From Stenotrophomonas maltophilia R551-3 (lineage in GTDB: Bacteria; Pseudomonadota; Gammaproteobacteria; Xanthomonadales; Xanthomonadaceae): a stretch of 64,000 bases of DNA. Below the pieces are notes generated by a model that did not search any database, had not been told where the DNA came from, and was given only the letters and a program-made list of their open reading frames with translations. Position numbers and translations under genes: made by a program. Location of the stretch: positions 1,788,501 through 1,852,500 of the forward strand of contig NC_011071.1 of assembly GCF_000020665.1 (NCBI RefSeq), given 5' to 3'. Shown piece after piece: positions 26,210 to 34,156 of this stretch (the first letter of the stretch is position 1; the number at the start of each line of letters is the position of its first letter).

Positions 26210-26299
26210 GGGGCAGGCTCGTGCAGCGGACTTCCAACTCGATGCTAGCACTTGTTTTTTTGCGCGATAACCCCGCGGAAACCTGCTGCATAGCAGCAT
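26198..26299 (-). CDS. Possible 33-codon leader peptide
   Basis: An open frame MLLCSRFPRGYRAKKQV... of 33 residues ends with TGA inside the loop of the leader terminator (26198-26200). That position is what translation-coupled attenuation would require. However, no ribosome-binding site is visible and no run of a single amino acid codon points to a signal. It may be fortuitous. Confidence 0.25.
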   Translation of the reverse strand: MLLCSRFPRGYRAKKQVLASSWKSAARACPKRA

Positions 26300-26351
26300 T
26301 TTGCGCGACGTTCGCCGCGAAGCGCGCTGGCTCGCAGACGCTGGACGTACA

Positions 26352-27419
26352 ATGCGCGCCATTGTCGACCTGTTGCCGCCCACTGCCTTGAAGAAGTCCG
26401 ATTTCAACTACAACCTGCCGGCTGAACTGATTGCGCAGGCGCCCCTGGCCGAGCGTTCCGCAAGCCGCCTGCTGCTGGTGCCTCCGGCGCCCGATGCCTT
26501 CACCGACCTGCAGGTGCGCGACCTGCCGTCGCTGCTGCAGCCTGGCGACCTGCTGGTGTTCAACGACACCCGGGTGATCCCGGCGCGCCTGTTCGGGCAG
26601 AAGGCCAGTGGCGGCCGCGTCGAGATCCTGATCGAGCGCCTGCTCGGCGGCCAGCAGGCACGTGCCCAGGTGGGCGCCAGCAAGTCGCCCAAGGCCGGCA
26701 GCCGCATCGCCCTGGATGCCGGTGGCGAAGCCGAGGTGCTGGGCCGCGACGGCGAGTTCTATGTGCTGCAATTCCATGTGCCGGAATCGCTGGAGCAGTG
26801 GCTGCTGCACGCCGGTCGCCTGCCGCTGCCGCCGTACATCCAGCGCGAGCCGGGCATGGACGACCGCGAGCGCTACCAGACCGTATTCGCGCGCGAAGTG
26901 GGCGCGGTGGCGGCGCCGACAGCCGGCCTGCATTTCGACGAACCGCTGCTGGCCGCGCTGAAGGACAAGGGCGTGGACTTCGGCCACGTCACGCTGCACG
27001 TGGGTGCGGGTACGTTCCAGCCGGTGCGTGCCGATGACCTGAAGGACCACGTGATGCACCGCGAGTGGCTGAACGTGGGTGCCGAGCTGGTGCAGCAGGT
27101 ACGGCGCACGCGCGCCGCCGGCGGCCGGGTGATCGGCGTCGGTACCACCGTGGTGCGCGCGCTGGAAAGCGCGATGCGCGATGGCGAACTGCTGCCGTTT
27201 GCTGGTGAAACGCAGATCTTCATCACCCCGGGCTACCGCATCCGCAGCGTCGACGCGATGGTGACCAACTTCCATCTGCCGGAAAGCACGCTGCTGATGA
27301 TGATTTCCGCGTTCGCCGGCAAGGAGCGCGTGTTCGAGGCCTACCAGCACGCGATCGCGCAGCGCTACCGCTTCTTCAGCTACGGCGACGCGATGCTGTT
27401 GTTCCCGCAGGCGGGGTAG
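26352..27419 (+). CDS. queA: S-adenosylmethionine:tRNA ribosyltransferase-isomerase QueA
   Basis: Penultimate enzyme of queuosine synthesis: transfers the ribosyl part of SAM to preQ1 in tRNA to give epoxyqueuosine. It has the family motifs YNLPAELIAQAPLAERSASRLL, LLVFNDTRVIPARLFG, GAVAAPTAGLHF and DAMVTNFHLPESTLLMM, over the full length. ATG at 26352 gives 355 residues; a TTG at 26388 would start right before KKSDFNYNLP, where homologues begin, and is a real alternative. First gene of queA-tgt-yajC-secD-secF. Confidence 0.95.
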   Translation: MRAIVDLLPPTALKKSDFNYNLPAELIAQAPLAERSASRLLLVPPAPDAFTDLQVRDLPSLLQPGDLLVFNDTRVIPARLFGQKASGGRVEILIERLLGGQQARAQVGASKSPKAGSRIALDAGGEAEVLGRDGEFYVLQFHVPESLEQWLLHAGRLPLPPYIQREPGMDDRERYQTVFAREVGAVAAPTAGLHFDEPLLAALKDKGVDFGHVTLHVGAGTFQPVRADDLKDHVMHREWLNVGAELVQQVRRTRAAGGRVIGVGTTVVRALESAMRDGELLPFAGETQIFITPGYRIRSVDAMVTNFHLPESTLLMMISAFAGKERVFEAYQHAIAQRYRFFSYGDAMLLFPQAG

Positions 27420-27420
27420 G

Positions 27421-27489
27421 GTAGCGCCGGGCCATGCCCGGCGAGCACGCTGTGCGGCCCAGGAGCCGCCGGGCATGGCCCGGCGCTAC
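27421..27489. repeat. Inverted pair of GTAG REPs between queA and tgt
   Basis: GTAGCGCCGGGCC palindrome at 27421-27443 and its inverted copy ending in CTAC at 27486-27489, inside an operon-like gene run. It may modulate readthrough or mRNA stability. Confidence 0.9.
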
Positions 27490-27545
27490 CTGTAGATGCC
27501 GCGTTTGGGGGACAATAGACAACTATTTGCCCGAATGACCGCTCC

Positions 27546-28676
27546 ATGTCCCGATTGCAGTTCCAGCTCCAGACCCGCGACGGCCGCGCCCGCCGTGGCC
27601 GCCTGACCTTCCCGCGTGGCACGGTGGAAACGCCGGCCTTCATGCCGGTGGGTACCTATGGCTCGGTCAAGGGCATCCTGCCGGACCAGGTGCGTGCGCT
27701 GGGCGCCGAGATCATCCTCGGCAATACCTTCCACCTGTACCTGCGGCCGGGCCTGGACATCATCGCCGACCACGGCGGCCTGCACGGCTTCTGCCGCTGG
27801 GATGGCCCGATCCTGACCGACTCCGGCGGCTTCCAGGTGTTCTCGCTGGCCCATCGCCGCAAGATCACCGAACAGGGCGTGACCTTCGCTTCGCCAACCG
27901 ACGGTGCCCGCGTGTTCCTGGGCCCGGAAGAGAGCATGAAGATCCAGAAGGTGCTCGATTCGGACGTGGTGATGATCTTCGACGAGTGCACCCCGTACCC
28001 GGCCACCGAGGATGTCGCCCGCCGTTCGATGGAGCTGAGCCTGCGCTGGGCCCAGCGCAGCCGCAACGCGCATGACGAGCTGGGCAACGACGCGGCCCTG
28101 TTCGGCATCGTCCAGGGCGGCGTGCACACCGACCTGCGCAGCCGCTCGGCCGATGCCCTGCAGGCGATCGGTTTCGACGGCTATGCCATCGGCGGCCTGG
28201 CCGTGGGCGAGCCCGAAGACGAGCGCAACGCCATGCTCGACCACCTGGACCCGGAACTGCCCGCCGACCGCCCGCGCTACCTGATGGGCGTGGGCCGGCC
28301 GGAGGACCTGGTCGAGGGTGTCGCACGTGGCGTGGACATGTTCGACTGCGTGATGCCCACCCGCAACGCGCGCAACGGCCACTATTTCACCTCGTTCGGC
28401 ACCGTTCGCATCCGTAATTCCCAGTACGCGCGCGACATGGACCCGATCGAGCCGGGCTGCGGCTGCGTGGCCTGCACCGGCGGCTACACCCGGTCCTACC
28501 TGCGCCACCTGGACCGCTGCAACGAGATGCTGGCGCCGATGCTGGGCACCCTGCACAACCTGTTCTATTACGAAAAGCTCATGGCCGACATCCGCGCGGC
28601 GATCGAGGCGGGAACCTTCCTGGCCTTCCGTGAGTCTTTCTACGCGGCACGCGGGGCGGTAGCGCCGCCCCTGTAA
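27546..28676 (+). CDS. tgt: tRNA-guanine transglycosylase
   Basis: Exchanges G34 for preQ1 in tRNAs for Asp, Asn, His and Tyr, the step before QueA. The 376-residue TIM-barrel protein has the active-site segments [15 protein letters not shown] and [13 protein letters not shown] and the zinc site [19 protein letters not shown] (three Cys and one His). Standard length. It follows queA after a REP pair. Confidence 0.98.
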   Translation: MSRLQFQLQTRDGRARRGRLTFPRGTVETPAFMPVGTYGSVKGILPDQVRALGAEIILGNTFHLYLRPGLDIIADHGGLHGFCRWDGPILTDSGGFQVFSLAHRRKITEQGVTFASPTDGARVFLGPEESMKIQKVLDSDVVMIFDECTPYPATEDVARRSMELSLRWAQRSRNAHDELGNDAALFGIVQGGVHTDLRSRSADALQAIGFDGYAIGGLAVGEPEDERNAMLDHLDPELPADRPRYLMGVGRPEDLVEGVARGVDMFDCVMPTRNARNGHYFTSFGTVRIRNSQYARDMDPIEPGCGCVACTGGYTRSYLRHLDRCNEMLAPMLGTLHNLFYYEKLMADIRAAIEAGTFLAFRESFYAARGAVAPPL

Positions 28677-28810
28677 CCCGAACACCCCCTGCCAAACGGC
28701 CCAAGGACGAATGCCCGGGGCCGTGGCATACTTCAAGGCTGACCCAGATCCGCGGTCGACACGCCGTGCCCGTGAAAGGGCCGGAGCGCCGCCCAACCAA
28801 AGGACCAACG

Positions 28811-29155
28811 ATGAACCTGCTTGCCTTCCTGATTCCCGCCGCCCACGCCCAGGCCGCCGGCGGCCAACCGCAGGGCATGGGCCTGACCACGCTGCTGTTC
28901 CCGGTCATCCTGATCGCCATCATGTACTTCCTGATGATCCGCCCGCAGATGAAGCGGCAGAAGGAGCACAAGTCCATGCTGGAGAAGATCAAGCGTGGCG
29001 ACGAAGTGCTGACCAACGGCGGCATCGCCGGCAAGGTCACCGACATCGGCGACAACTTCGTCACCATCGAAGTGGCCGAGAACGTGCGCATCCGCGTGCA
29101 GAAGGGCGCTGTTGGCAGCGTGCTGCCGACCGGCACCCTGGATTCGGCCAAGTAA
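28811..29155 (+). CDS. yajC: Preprotein translocase subunit YajC
   Basis: Small inner-membrane accessory of the SecDF complex. The 114-residue protein has an N-terminal membrane helix (TTLLFPVILIAIMYFLMIRP), then QMKRQKEHKSMLEKIKRGDEVLTNGGIAGKV and a cytoplasmic beta domain. It is placed as usual between tgt and secD. The start MNLLAFLIPAAHAQA has GGA upstream. Confidence 0.96.
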   Translation: MNLLAFLIPAAHAQAAGGQPQGMGLTTLLFPVILIAIMYFLMIRPQMKRQKEHKSMLEKIKRGDEVLTNGGIAGKVTDIGDNFVTIEVAENVRIRVQKGAVGSVLPTGTLDSAK

Positions 29156-29216
29156 GCCACTCCCTTTCCGAAGCACAACCGCGGCGCCGGGGATGGCGCC
29201 GCGCGGGACCCAAGCA

Positions 29217-31073
29217 ATGCTCGAATTTCCACGCTGGAAGTACGTCGTCATCCTGATCGTACTGGCGCTCAGCGCGCTGTACGCGCTGCCCAACATCTAC
29301 CAGAAGGACCCGGCCATCCAGATCACCGCCAACCGTGGCGGGCAGATCGACGATGCGCTGCGTGACCGTGTGCTGGCCGACCTGAAGAAGGCCGGCGTGG
29401 ACGCCGTTGGTGCCGAGAAGGAAGGGGAGAGCCTGATTGTCCGCCTGCCGGACCTGAAGGCGCAGTCCGCTGCCAGCGACGCCCTGCGTGACACCGTCGG
29501 TGAGAACTACACCGTGGCCCTGAACCTGGCCTCGACCGTGCCGGACTGGCTGGCCAACCTCGGCGGTCGCCCCATGGTGCTGGGCCTGGACCTGCAGGGT
29601 GGCGTGCACTTCGTGCTGCAGGTCGACCAGAAGGCCGCCCTGGACAAGCGTCTGGATGCCTACACCGAAGACGTGCGCAGCACCCTGCGTGATGCGCGCA
29701 TCCCGTACCAGTCGGTGGAACGCCGCGCTGACAACAGCATCGTGGCCAACCTGAGCCCGTCCGCTGGTGACGATGCCGCGCAGCGCGCCCGTGCCGCCCT
29801 GGTCAAGGCGCAGCCGACCCTCGGCTACGACGTCAGTGGCAACCGCATCACGGTGACCGTGCCGGAAACCGAGATCACCCAGATCGCCAACGGTGCCATC
29901 GAACAGAACATCAACACCCTGCGCAACCGTGTGAACCAGCTCGGCGTGGCCGAGCCGATCATCCAGCGCCAGGGTGCCGACCGCGTGGTCGTGCAGCTGC
30001 CGGGCGTGCAGGACACCGCCGAAGCCAAGCGCATGATCGGCGCCACCGCCACCCTGGAGTACCGTGCGGTGGTCGAGGGCAATGCGCAGGACGCCATCAC
30101 CGCCGGCCGCATCCCGCCGGAAGCGAAGGTCTACCAGCAGCGTGATGGCCGCGGCCCGATCCTGCTGAACAAGCGCGTGATCGTCACCGGTGACCAGATG
30201 GTCGGCGCGCAGGCGGTAACCGATTCGAACAGTGGCTCACCGGCGGTCAGCGTGACGCTGAACAATGTCGGCGGCCAGCGCATGTTCGACTTCACCAGTG
30301 CCAACGTGAACAAGCCGATGGCGGTGGTCTACACCGAGCGCGTGCCGACCGTGACCGTCGTTGACGGCCAGGAAGTGCGTGGCTTCAAGGTCAACGAGGA
30401 AGTGATCTCGGTGGCCAACATCAATGGCGTGTTCGGCAAGAACTTCCAGACCACCGGACTGCAGAAGAAGGAAGCCGAGGACCTGGCCAAGCTGCTGAAG
30501 TCCGGCTCGCTGGCCGCGCCGATGGACTTCGTCGAAGAGCGCGTGGTCGGCCCGAGCCTGGGTGCCGAGAACGTCAAGAACGGTATGCGCGCGGTCGTGT
30601 TCGCGTTCCTGTTCACCCTGGTGTTCTTCAGCGTCTACTACCGCATGTTCGGCGTGATCACCTCGATCGCGATGCTGTTCAACCTGCTGATCGTGGTGGC
30701 GGTGATGTCGCTGTTCGGCGCGACCATGACCCTGCCGGGCTTCGCCGGCCTGGCGTTGTCGGTCGGCCTGTCGGTGGACGCCAACGTGCTGATCAACGAA
30801 CGTATCCGTGAAGAACTGCGTGCCGGCGTGCCGGGCAAGACCGCGATCGTGACCGGTTACGAACGTGCTTCGGGCACCATCCTCGACGCCAACCTGACCG
30901 GCCTGATCGTCGGTGTGGCGCTGTTCGCATTCGGTACCGGTCCGCTGAAGGGCTTCGCGCTGACCATGATCATCGGTATTTTCGCCTCCATGTTCACCGC
31001 GATCACCGTGTCGCGTGCACTGGCGACGCTGATCTACGGCCGCCGCAAGAAGCTCCAGAACGTGGCCATCTGA
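29217..31073 (+). CDS. secD: Protein translocase subunit SecD
   Basis: RND-superfamily subunit that uses the proton gradient to complete protein export. The 618-residue protein has membrane segment 1 (YVVILIVLALSALYALPNIY), a large periplasmic P1 domain starting with the motif LGLDLQGGVHFVLQVD, and a C-terminal five-helix block with LSVGLSVDANVLINERIREEL and GTGPLKGFALTMIIGIFASMFTA. The start MLEFPRWKYV is used; the frame is open further upstream but overlaps yajC. Followed closely by secF. Confidence 0.97.
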   Translation: MLEFPRWKYVVILIVLALSALYALPNIYQKDPAIQITANRGGQIDDALRDRVLADLKKAGVDAVGAEKEGESLIVRLPDLKAQSAASDALRDTVGENYTVALNLASTVPDWLANLGGRPMVLGLDLQGGVHFVLQVDQKAALDKRLDAYTEDVRSTLRDARIPYQSVERRADNSIVANLSPSAGDDAAQRARAALVKAQPTLGYDVSGNRITVTVPETEITQIANGAIEQNINTLRNRVNQLGVAEPIIQRQGADRVVVQLPGVQDTAEAKRMIGATATLEYRAVVEGNAQDAITAGRIPPEAKVYQQRDGRGPILLNKRVIVTGDQMVGAQAVTDSNSGSPAVSVTLNNVGGQRMFDFTSANVNKPMAVVYTERVPTVTVVDGQEVRGFKVNEEVISVANINGVFGKNFQTTGLQKKEAEDLAKLLKSGSLAAPMDFVEERVVGPSLGAENVKNGMRAVVFAFLFTLVFFSVYYRMFGVITSIAMLFNLLIVVAVMSLFGATMTLPGFAGLALSVGLSVDANVLINERIREELRAGVPGKTAIVTGYERASGTILDANLTGLIVGVALFAFGTGPLKGFALTMIIGIFASMFTAITVSRALATLIYGRRKKLQNVAI

Positions 31074-31088
31074 CGGGACGACACGCAC

Positions 31089-32069
31089 ATGAAACTGTTT
31101 CCGCTGCACATCCTCCCGAACGACACCAAGATCGACTTCATGCGCTGGCGCCATGTCGCGATGGTCGTCACGATCATCGTGTTCCTGGCCTCGATCTCCA
31201 TCATCGGCTTCAAGGGCTTCAACTACGCCCTGGACTTCACCGGCGGCACCCTGATCGAAGCCCGCTTCGACAAGGCGGTGGACGTCGAGCAGGTCCGTAC
31301 CAAGCTCGAAGAGAACGGCTTCGACGGCGCCCAGGTACAGAGCGTCGGTGGCAACACCGACCTGCTGATCCGCCTGGCCCCGCACGGTGAGCACGCCCCG
31401 GGTACCGGCGATGCCGCGCACGAGGACAAGGCCACCGCCGCGGCCGTGGTGAAGGCGCTGTCCACCGCCGACAACCAGGCTACGGTGCTGCGCAATGAGT
31501 TCGTGGGTCCGCAGATCGGCAAGGACCTGGCGATGAATGGCCTGTACGCCACCATCTTCATGCTGGCCGGCTTCCTGATCTACATCGCCGTGCGCTTCGA
31601 ATGGAAGTTCGCGGTCACCGCCAGCATCGTGGCGATGTTCGACCTGATCGTGACGGTGGCTTATGTGTCCCTGCTGGGCCGTGAGTTCGACCTGACCGTG
31701 CTGGCCGGCCTGCTGTCGGTGATGGGCTTCGCGATCAACGACATCATCGTGGTCTTCGATCGCGTCCGCGAGAACTTCCGCAGCCTGCGCGTGGACTCGA
31801 TGGAAGTGCTGAACCGTTCGATCAACCAGACGCTGTCGCGTACGGTGATCACCGCGGTGATGTTCTTCCTGTCGGCGCTTGCCCTGTACATGTACGGCGG
31901 CAGCTCGATGGAAGGCCTGGCCGAGACGCACATGATCGGCGCGGTGATCGTCGTGCTGTCCTCGATCCTGGTGGCGGTGCCGATGCTGACGATCGGTTTC
32001 CTGCGCGTCAGCAAGCAGGACCTGCTGCCGAAGGCGAAGGACGTCGAGGCCCTGGCCCGTCGCCCGTAA
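31089..32069 (+). CDS. secF: Protein translocase subunit SecF
   Basis: Partner of SecD, 326 residues, six membrane segments. It has the SecF-type motif LDFTGGTLIEARF, LSVMGFAINDIIVVFDRVREN (the conserved proton-relay region) and the final block GLAETHMIGAVIVVLSSILVAVPML. It starts 15 bases after secD and ends the operon before a strong terminator. Confidence 0.97.
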   Translation: MKLFPLHILPNDTKIDFMRWRHVAMVVTIIVFLASISIIGFKGFNYALDFTGGTLIEARFDKAVDVEQVRTKLEENGFDGAQVQSVGGNTDLLIRLAPHGEHAPGTGDAAHEDKATAAAVVKALSTADNQATVLRNEFVGPQIGKDLAMNGLYATIFMLAGFLIYIAVRFEWKFAVTASIVAMFDLIVTVAYVSLLGREFDLTVLAGLLSVMGFAINDIIVVFDRVRENFRSLRVDSMEVLNRSINQTLSRTVITAVMFFLSALALYMYGGSSMEGLAETHMIGAVIVVLSSILVAVPMLTIGFLRVSKQDLLPKAKDVEALARRP

Positions 32070-32095
32070 GCACCTGCTGTATGCAGCACACAGAG

Positions 32096-32119
32096 AACCC
32101 CGCGCAAGCGGGGTTTTTT
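32096..32119 (+). terminator. Intrinsic terminator of the queA-secF operon
   Basis: CCCCGC-GCAA-GCGGGG followed by six T, 29 bases after the secF stop codon. Confidence 0.95.
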
Positions 32120-32120
32120 G

Positions 32121-32648
32121 TTGGCAGGGCTGCGCCCTGCACCCGCTCAATGCAACGGCAACGGCAACGGCAACGTCAAAAGCCGGAGCTGGCTTTCTGC
32201 TGGTTGGGCGGGGCCATGTGGGTTGGCAGGACACGCCGTAAACCCGTCCTTGGGGGCTCGATGGCGCCATCCATGGCGCCAACGGTCCTGCCAACCCACA
32301 TGGCCCCACCTCTGACAGATTCCGGCGGCTGTTGGTAGGTGTCGACCTTGGTCGACACATCTGTCTGATATTGAACAATCAAGATGGGGTCAGATCCGTT
32401 TTCCTTCGGAAAACGGATCTGACCCCCAAGAACTGCCCTGACAGATCGCGGAAATCTGTCGAAGGCGGGGTGGGTCCGGTTGAGGGGGCGTGAGCCGCAT
32501 GGATGCGGCGACCGAGCTTACATGGATGTACTTGCAGCGTCCCCCTCAACCGGACCCACCCCGCCAACCCACAGGAACCCAGTTTTTGACGTTGCTCCGG
32601 CTCTGGTCGTTGCTCCGGCCTCTGCAGGTGCAGGGTGCAACCCTGCAA
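32121..32648. repeat. Composite repeat B: facing pair of cloverleaf elements
   Basis: The 700-bp gap before fabV holds: a GCAGGGC/GCCCTGC hairpin (32122-32141), four CAACGG-type hexamers (32153-32176), an inverted cloverleaf with its own stem sequence GGGGCCATGTGGGTTGGC (32207-32310), CTGACAGATTCC, a TGTCGACC palindrome (32339-32358), a GGGGTCAGATCC palindrome (32386-32426), CTGTCGAAGG, a forward cloverleaf (32464-32565), a TTGCTCCGG-type tract and a GCAGGGT hairpin (32627-32645). No coding evidence. The last 130 bp before fabV are unremarkable apart from a GCGCGCGC stem. Confidence 0.85.
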
Positions 32649-32785
32649 AACAAACTCCACCCTACGCCAGCGTCGGTTGTGCAATCTTCCCCCGCGCACT
32701 ACGATCCTGCGGTTCGCGCGCGCAGGCGCGCGCCCGTATTCCTGCTGAGCGCCCCGCGCGCCGCATCTGCCAACCCGAGGTATCC

Positions 32786-34045
32786 ATGGTCATCAAACCG
32801 CGCGTCCGCGGCTTCATCTGTGTCACCACCCACCCGACCGGCTGCGAGGCCGCGGTCAAACAGCAGATCGACTACATCCGTGCGCGCCCGCCGATCCAGA
32901 ACGGCCCCAAGCGCGTGCTGGTGATCGGTGCCTCCACCGGCTACGGCCTGGCGGCGCGCATCACCGCGGCGTTCGGTAGCGGCGCGGCGACCCTGGGCAT
33001 CTTCTTCGAGCGCCCGGGCAGCGAAACCAAGCCGGGTACCGCGGGCTGGTACAACTCCGCCGCGTTCCACAAATACGCCGACGAAGCCGGCCTGTACGCC
33101 AAGAGCATCAACGGCGATGCCTTCTCCGATGAAGTGAAGGCCAAGACCATCGAGATGATCAAGGCCGATCTCGGCCAGGTGGATCAGGTGGTCTACAGCC
33201 TGGCCGCGCCGCGTCGCAAGCATCCCAAGACCGGCGAAATCATCAGCTCGACGCTGAAGCCGATCGGCGAGCCGATCACCCTGCGCGGGCTGGACACCGA
33301 CAAGGAAGTGCTGACCGAGACCCACCTGCAGCCGGCCACGGCCGAGGAAATCGCCGGCACGGTCGCGGTGATGGGTGGCGAGGACTGGCAGATGTGGATC
33401 GAGGCGCTGGCCGATGCCGGCGTGCTGGCCAACGGCTGCACCACCACTGCCTTCACCTACGTGGGCGAAGAGATCACCCAGGCCATTTACTGGAACGGTT
33501 CGATCGGCGCGGCCAAGAAAGACCTGGACACCAAGGTGCTGAGCCTGCGCGAGAAGTTGGCCAAGATCGGTGGCGACGCCCGGGTGTCGGTGCTGAAGGC
33601 GGTGGTCACCCAGGCCAGCTCGGCCATTCCGACCATGCCGCTGTACCTGTCGCTGCTGTTCAAGGTGATGAAGGAAAAGGGCACGCACGAAGGCTGCATC
33701 GAACAGCTCGATGTGCTCTACGACATCCTCTACGGTGCCAGCGCCGATGGTGTGGCGGTCGATCGCCTGCGCCACGACCTGGTTGATGGTGACGGCAACA
33801 AGGTCACGCTCATCGACGAAGAAGGCCGCCTGCGTGCGGACTACAAGGAAATGGCGGCGGACGTGCAGGGCAAGGTCGTTGCGCTGTGGCCGCAGGTGAC
33901 CACTGAGAACCTGTACGAGATCAGCGACCTGGCCGGTTACAAGGCCGACTTCCTGCGCCTGTTTGGTTTTGGCGTGGACGGCGTCGACTACGAGGCCGAC
34001 GTCAATCCGGACGTGAAGATCGACAACCTGGTCGATCTGACCTGA
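32786..34045 (+). CDS. fabV: Enoyl-ACP reductase FabV
   Basis: NADH-dependent trans-2-enoyl-ACP reductase of fatty-acid elongation, a triclosan-insensitive isozyme. The 419-residue protein is much longer than FabI. It has the N-terminal cofactor site [18 protein letters not shown] and the family active-site pattern Y-x8-K in [10 protein letters not shown]. It starts [20 protein letters not shown], the family start. Transcribed alone behind composite repeat B and followed by a terminator. No fabI was seen in the window. Confidence 0.96.
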   Translation: MVIKPRVRGFICVTTHPTGCEAAVKQQIDYIRARPPIQNGPKRVLVIGASTGYGLAARITAAFGSGAATLGIFFERPGSETKPGTAGWYNSAAFHKYADEAGLYAKSINGDAFSDEVKAKTIEMIKADLGQVDQVVYSLAAPRRKHPKTGEIISSTLKPIGEPITLRGLDTDKEVLTETHLQPATAEEIAGTVAVMGGEDWQMWIEALADAGVLANGCTTTAFTYVGEEITQAIYWNGSIGAAKKDLDTKVLSLREKLAKIGGDARVSVLKAVVTQASSAIPTMPLYLSLLFKVMKEKGTHEGCIEQLDVLYDILYGASADGVAVDRLRHDLVDGDGNKVTLIDEEGRLRADYKEMAADVQGKVVALWPQVTTENLYEISDLAGYKADFLRLFGFGVDGVDYEADVNPDVKIDNLVDLT

Positions 34046-34051
34046 TCAAGC

Positions 34052-34083
34052 AAAAGGCCGGCGAAAGCCGGCCTTCTTGTTTC
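34052..34083 (+). terminator. Intrinsic terminator of fabV
   Basis: AAAAGGCCGGC-GAAA-GCCGGCCTT followed by CTTGTTT, directly after the stop codon. Confidence 0.9.
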
Positions 34084-34084
34084 G

Positions 34085-34153
34085 GTAGCGCCGGGCCATG
34101 CCCGGCGGATGACTGGCAGGCCGCTGCGCTCGCCGGGCATGGCCCGGCGCTAC
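34085..34153. repeat. Inverted pair of GTAG REPs between fabV and fimX
   Basis: GTAGCGCCGGGCC palindrome at 34085-34107 and its inverted copy ending in CTAC at 34150-34153, between convergent genes. Confidence 0.9.
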
Positions 34154-34156
34154 CGG

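Noticed and set aside
24645..27476. A single 943-codon minus-strand frame
   Set aside because: Only the part from 26141 down has family similarity and a ribosome-binding site. The upstream part is opposite queA and is simply stop-free.
32207..32565. Cloverleaf elements as tRNA genes
   Set aside because: No tRNA T-loop (GTTCRANNC), no CCA-type acceptor context and far too long an outer stem. The resemblance is only in shape.
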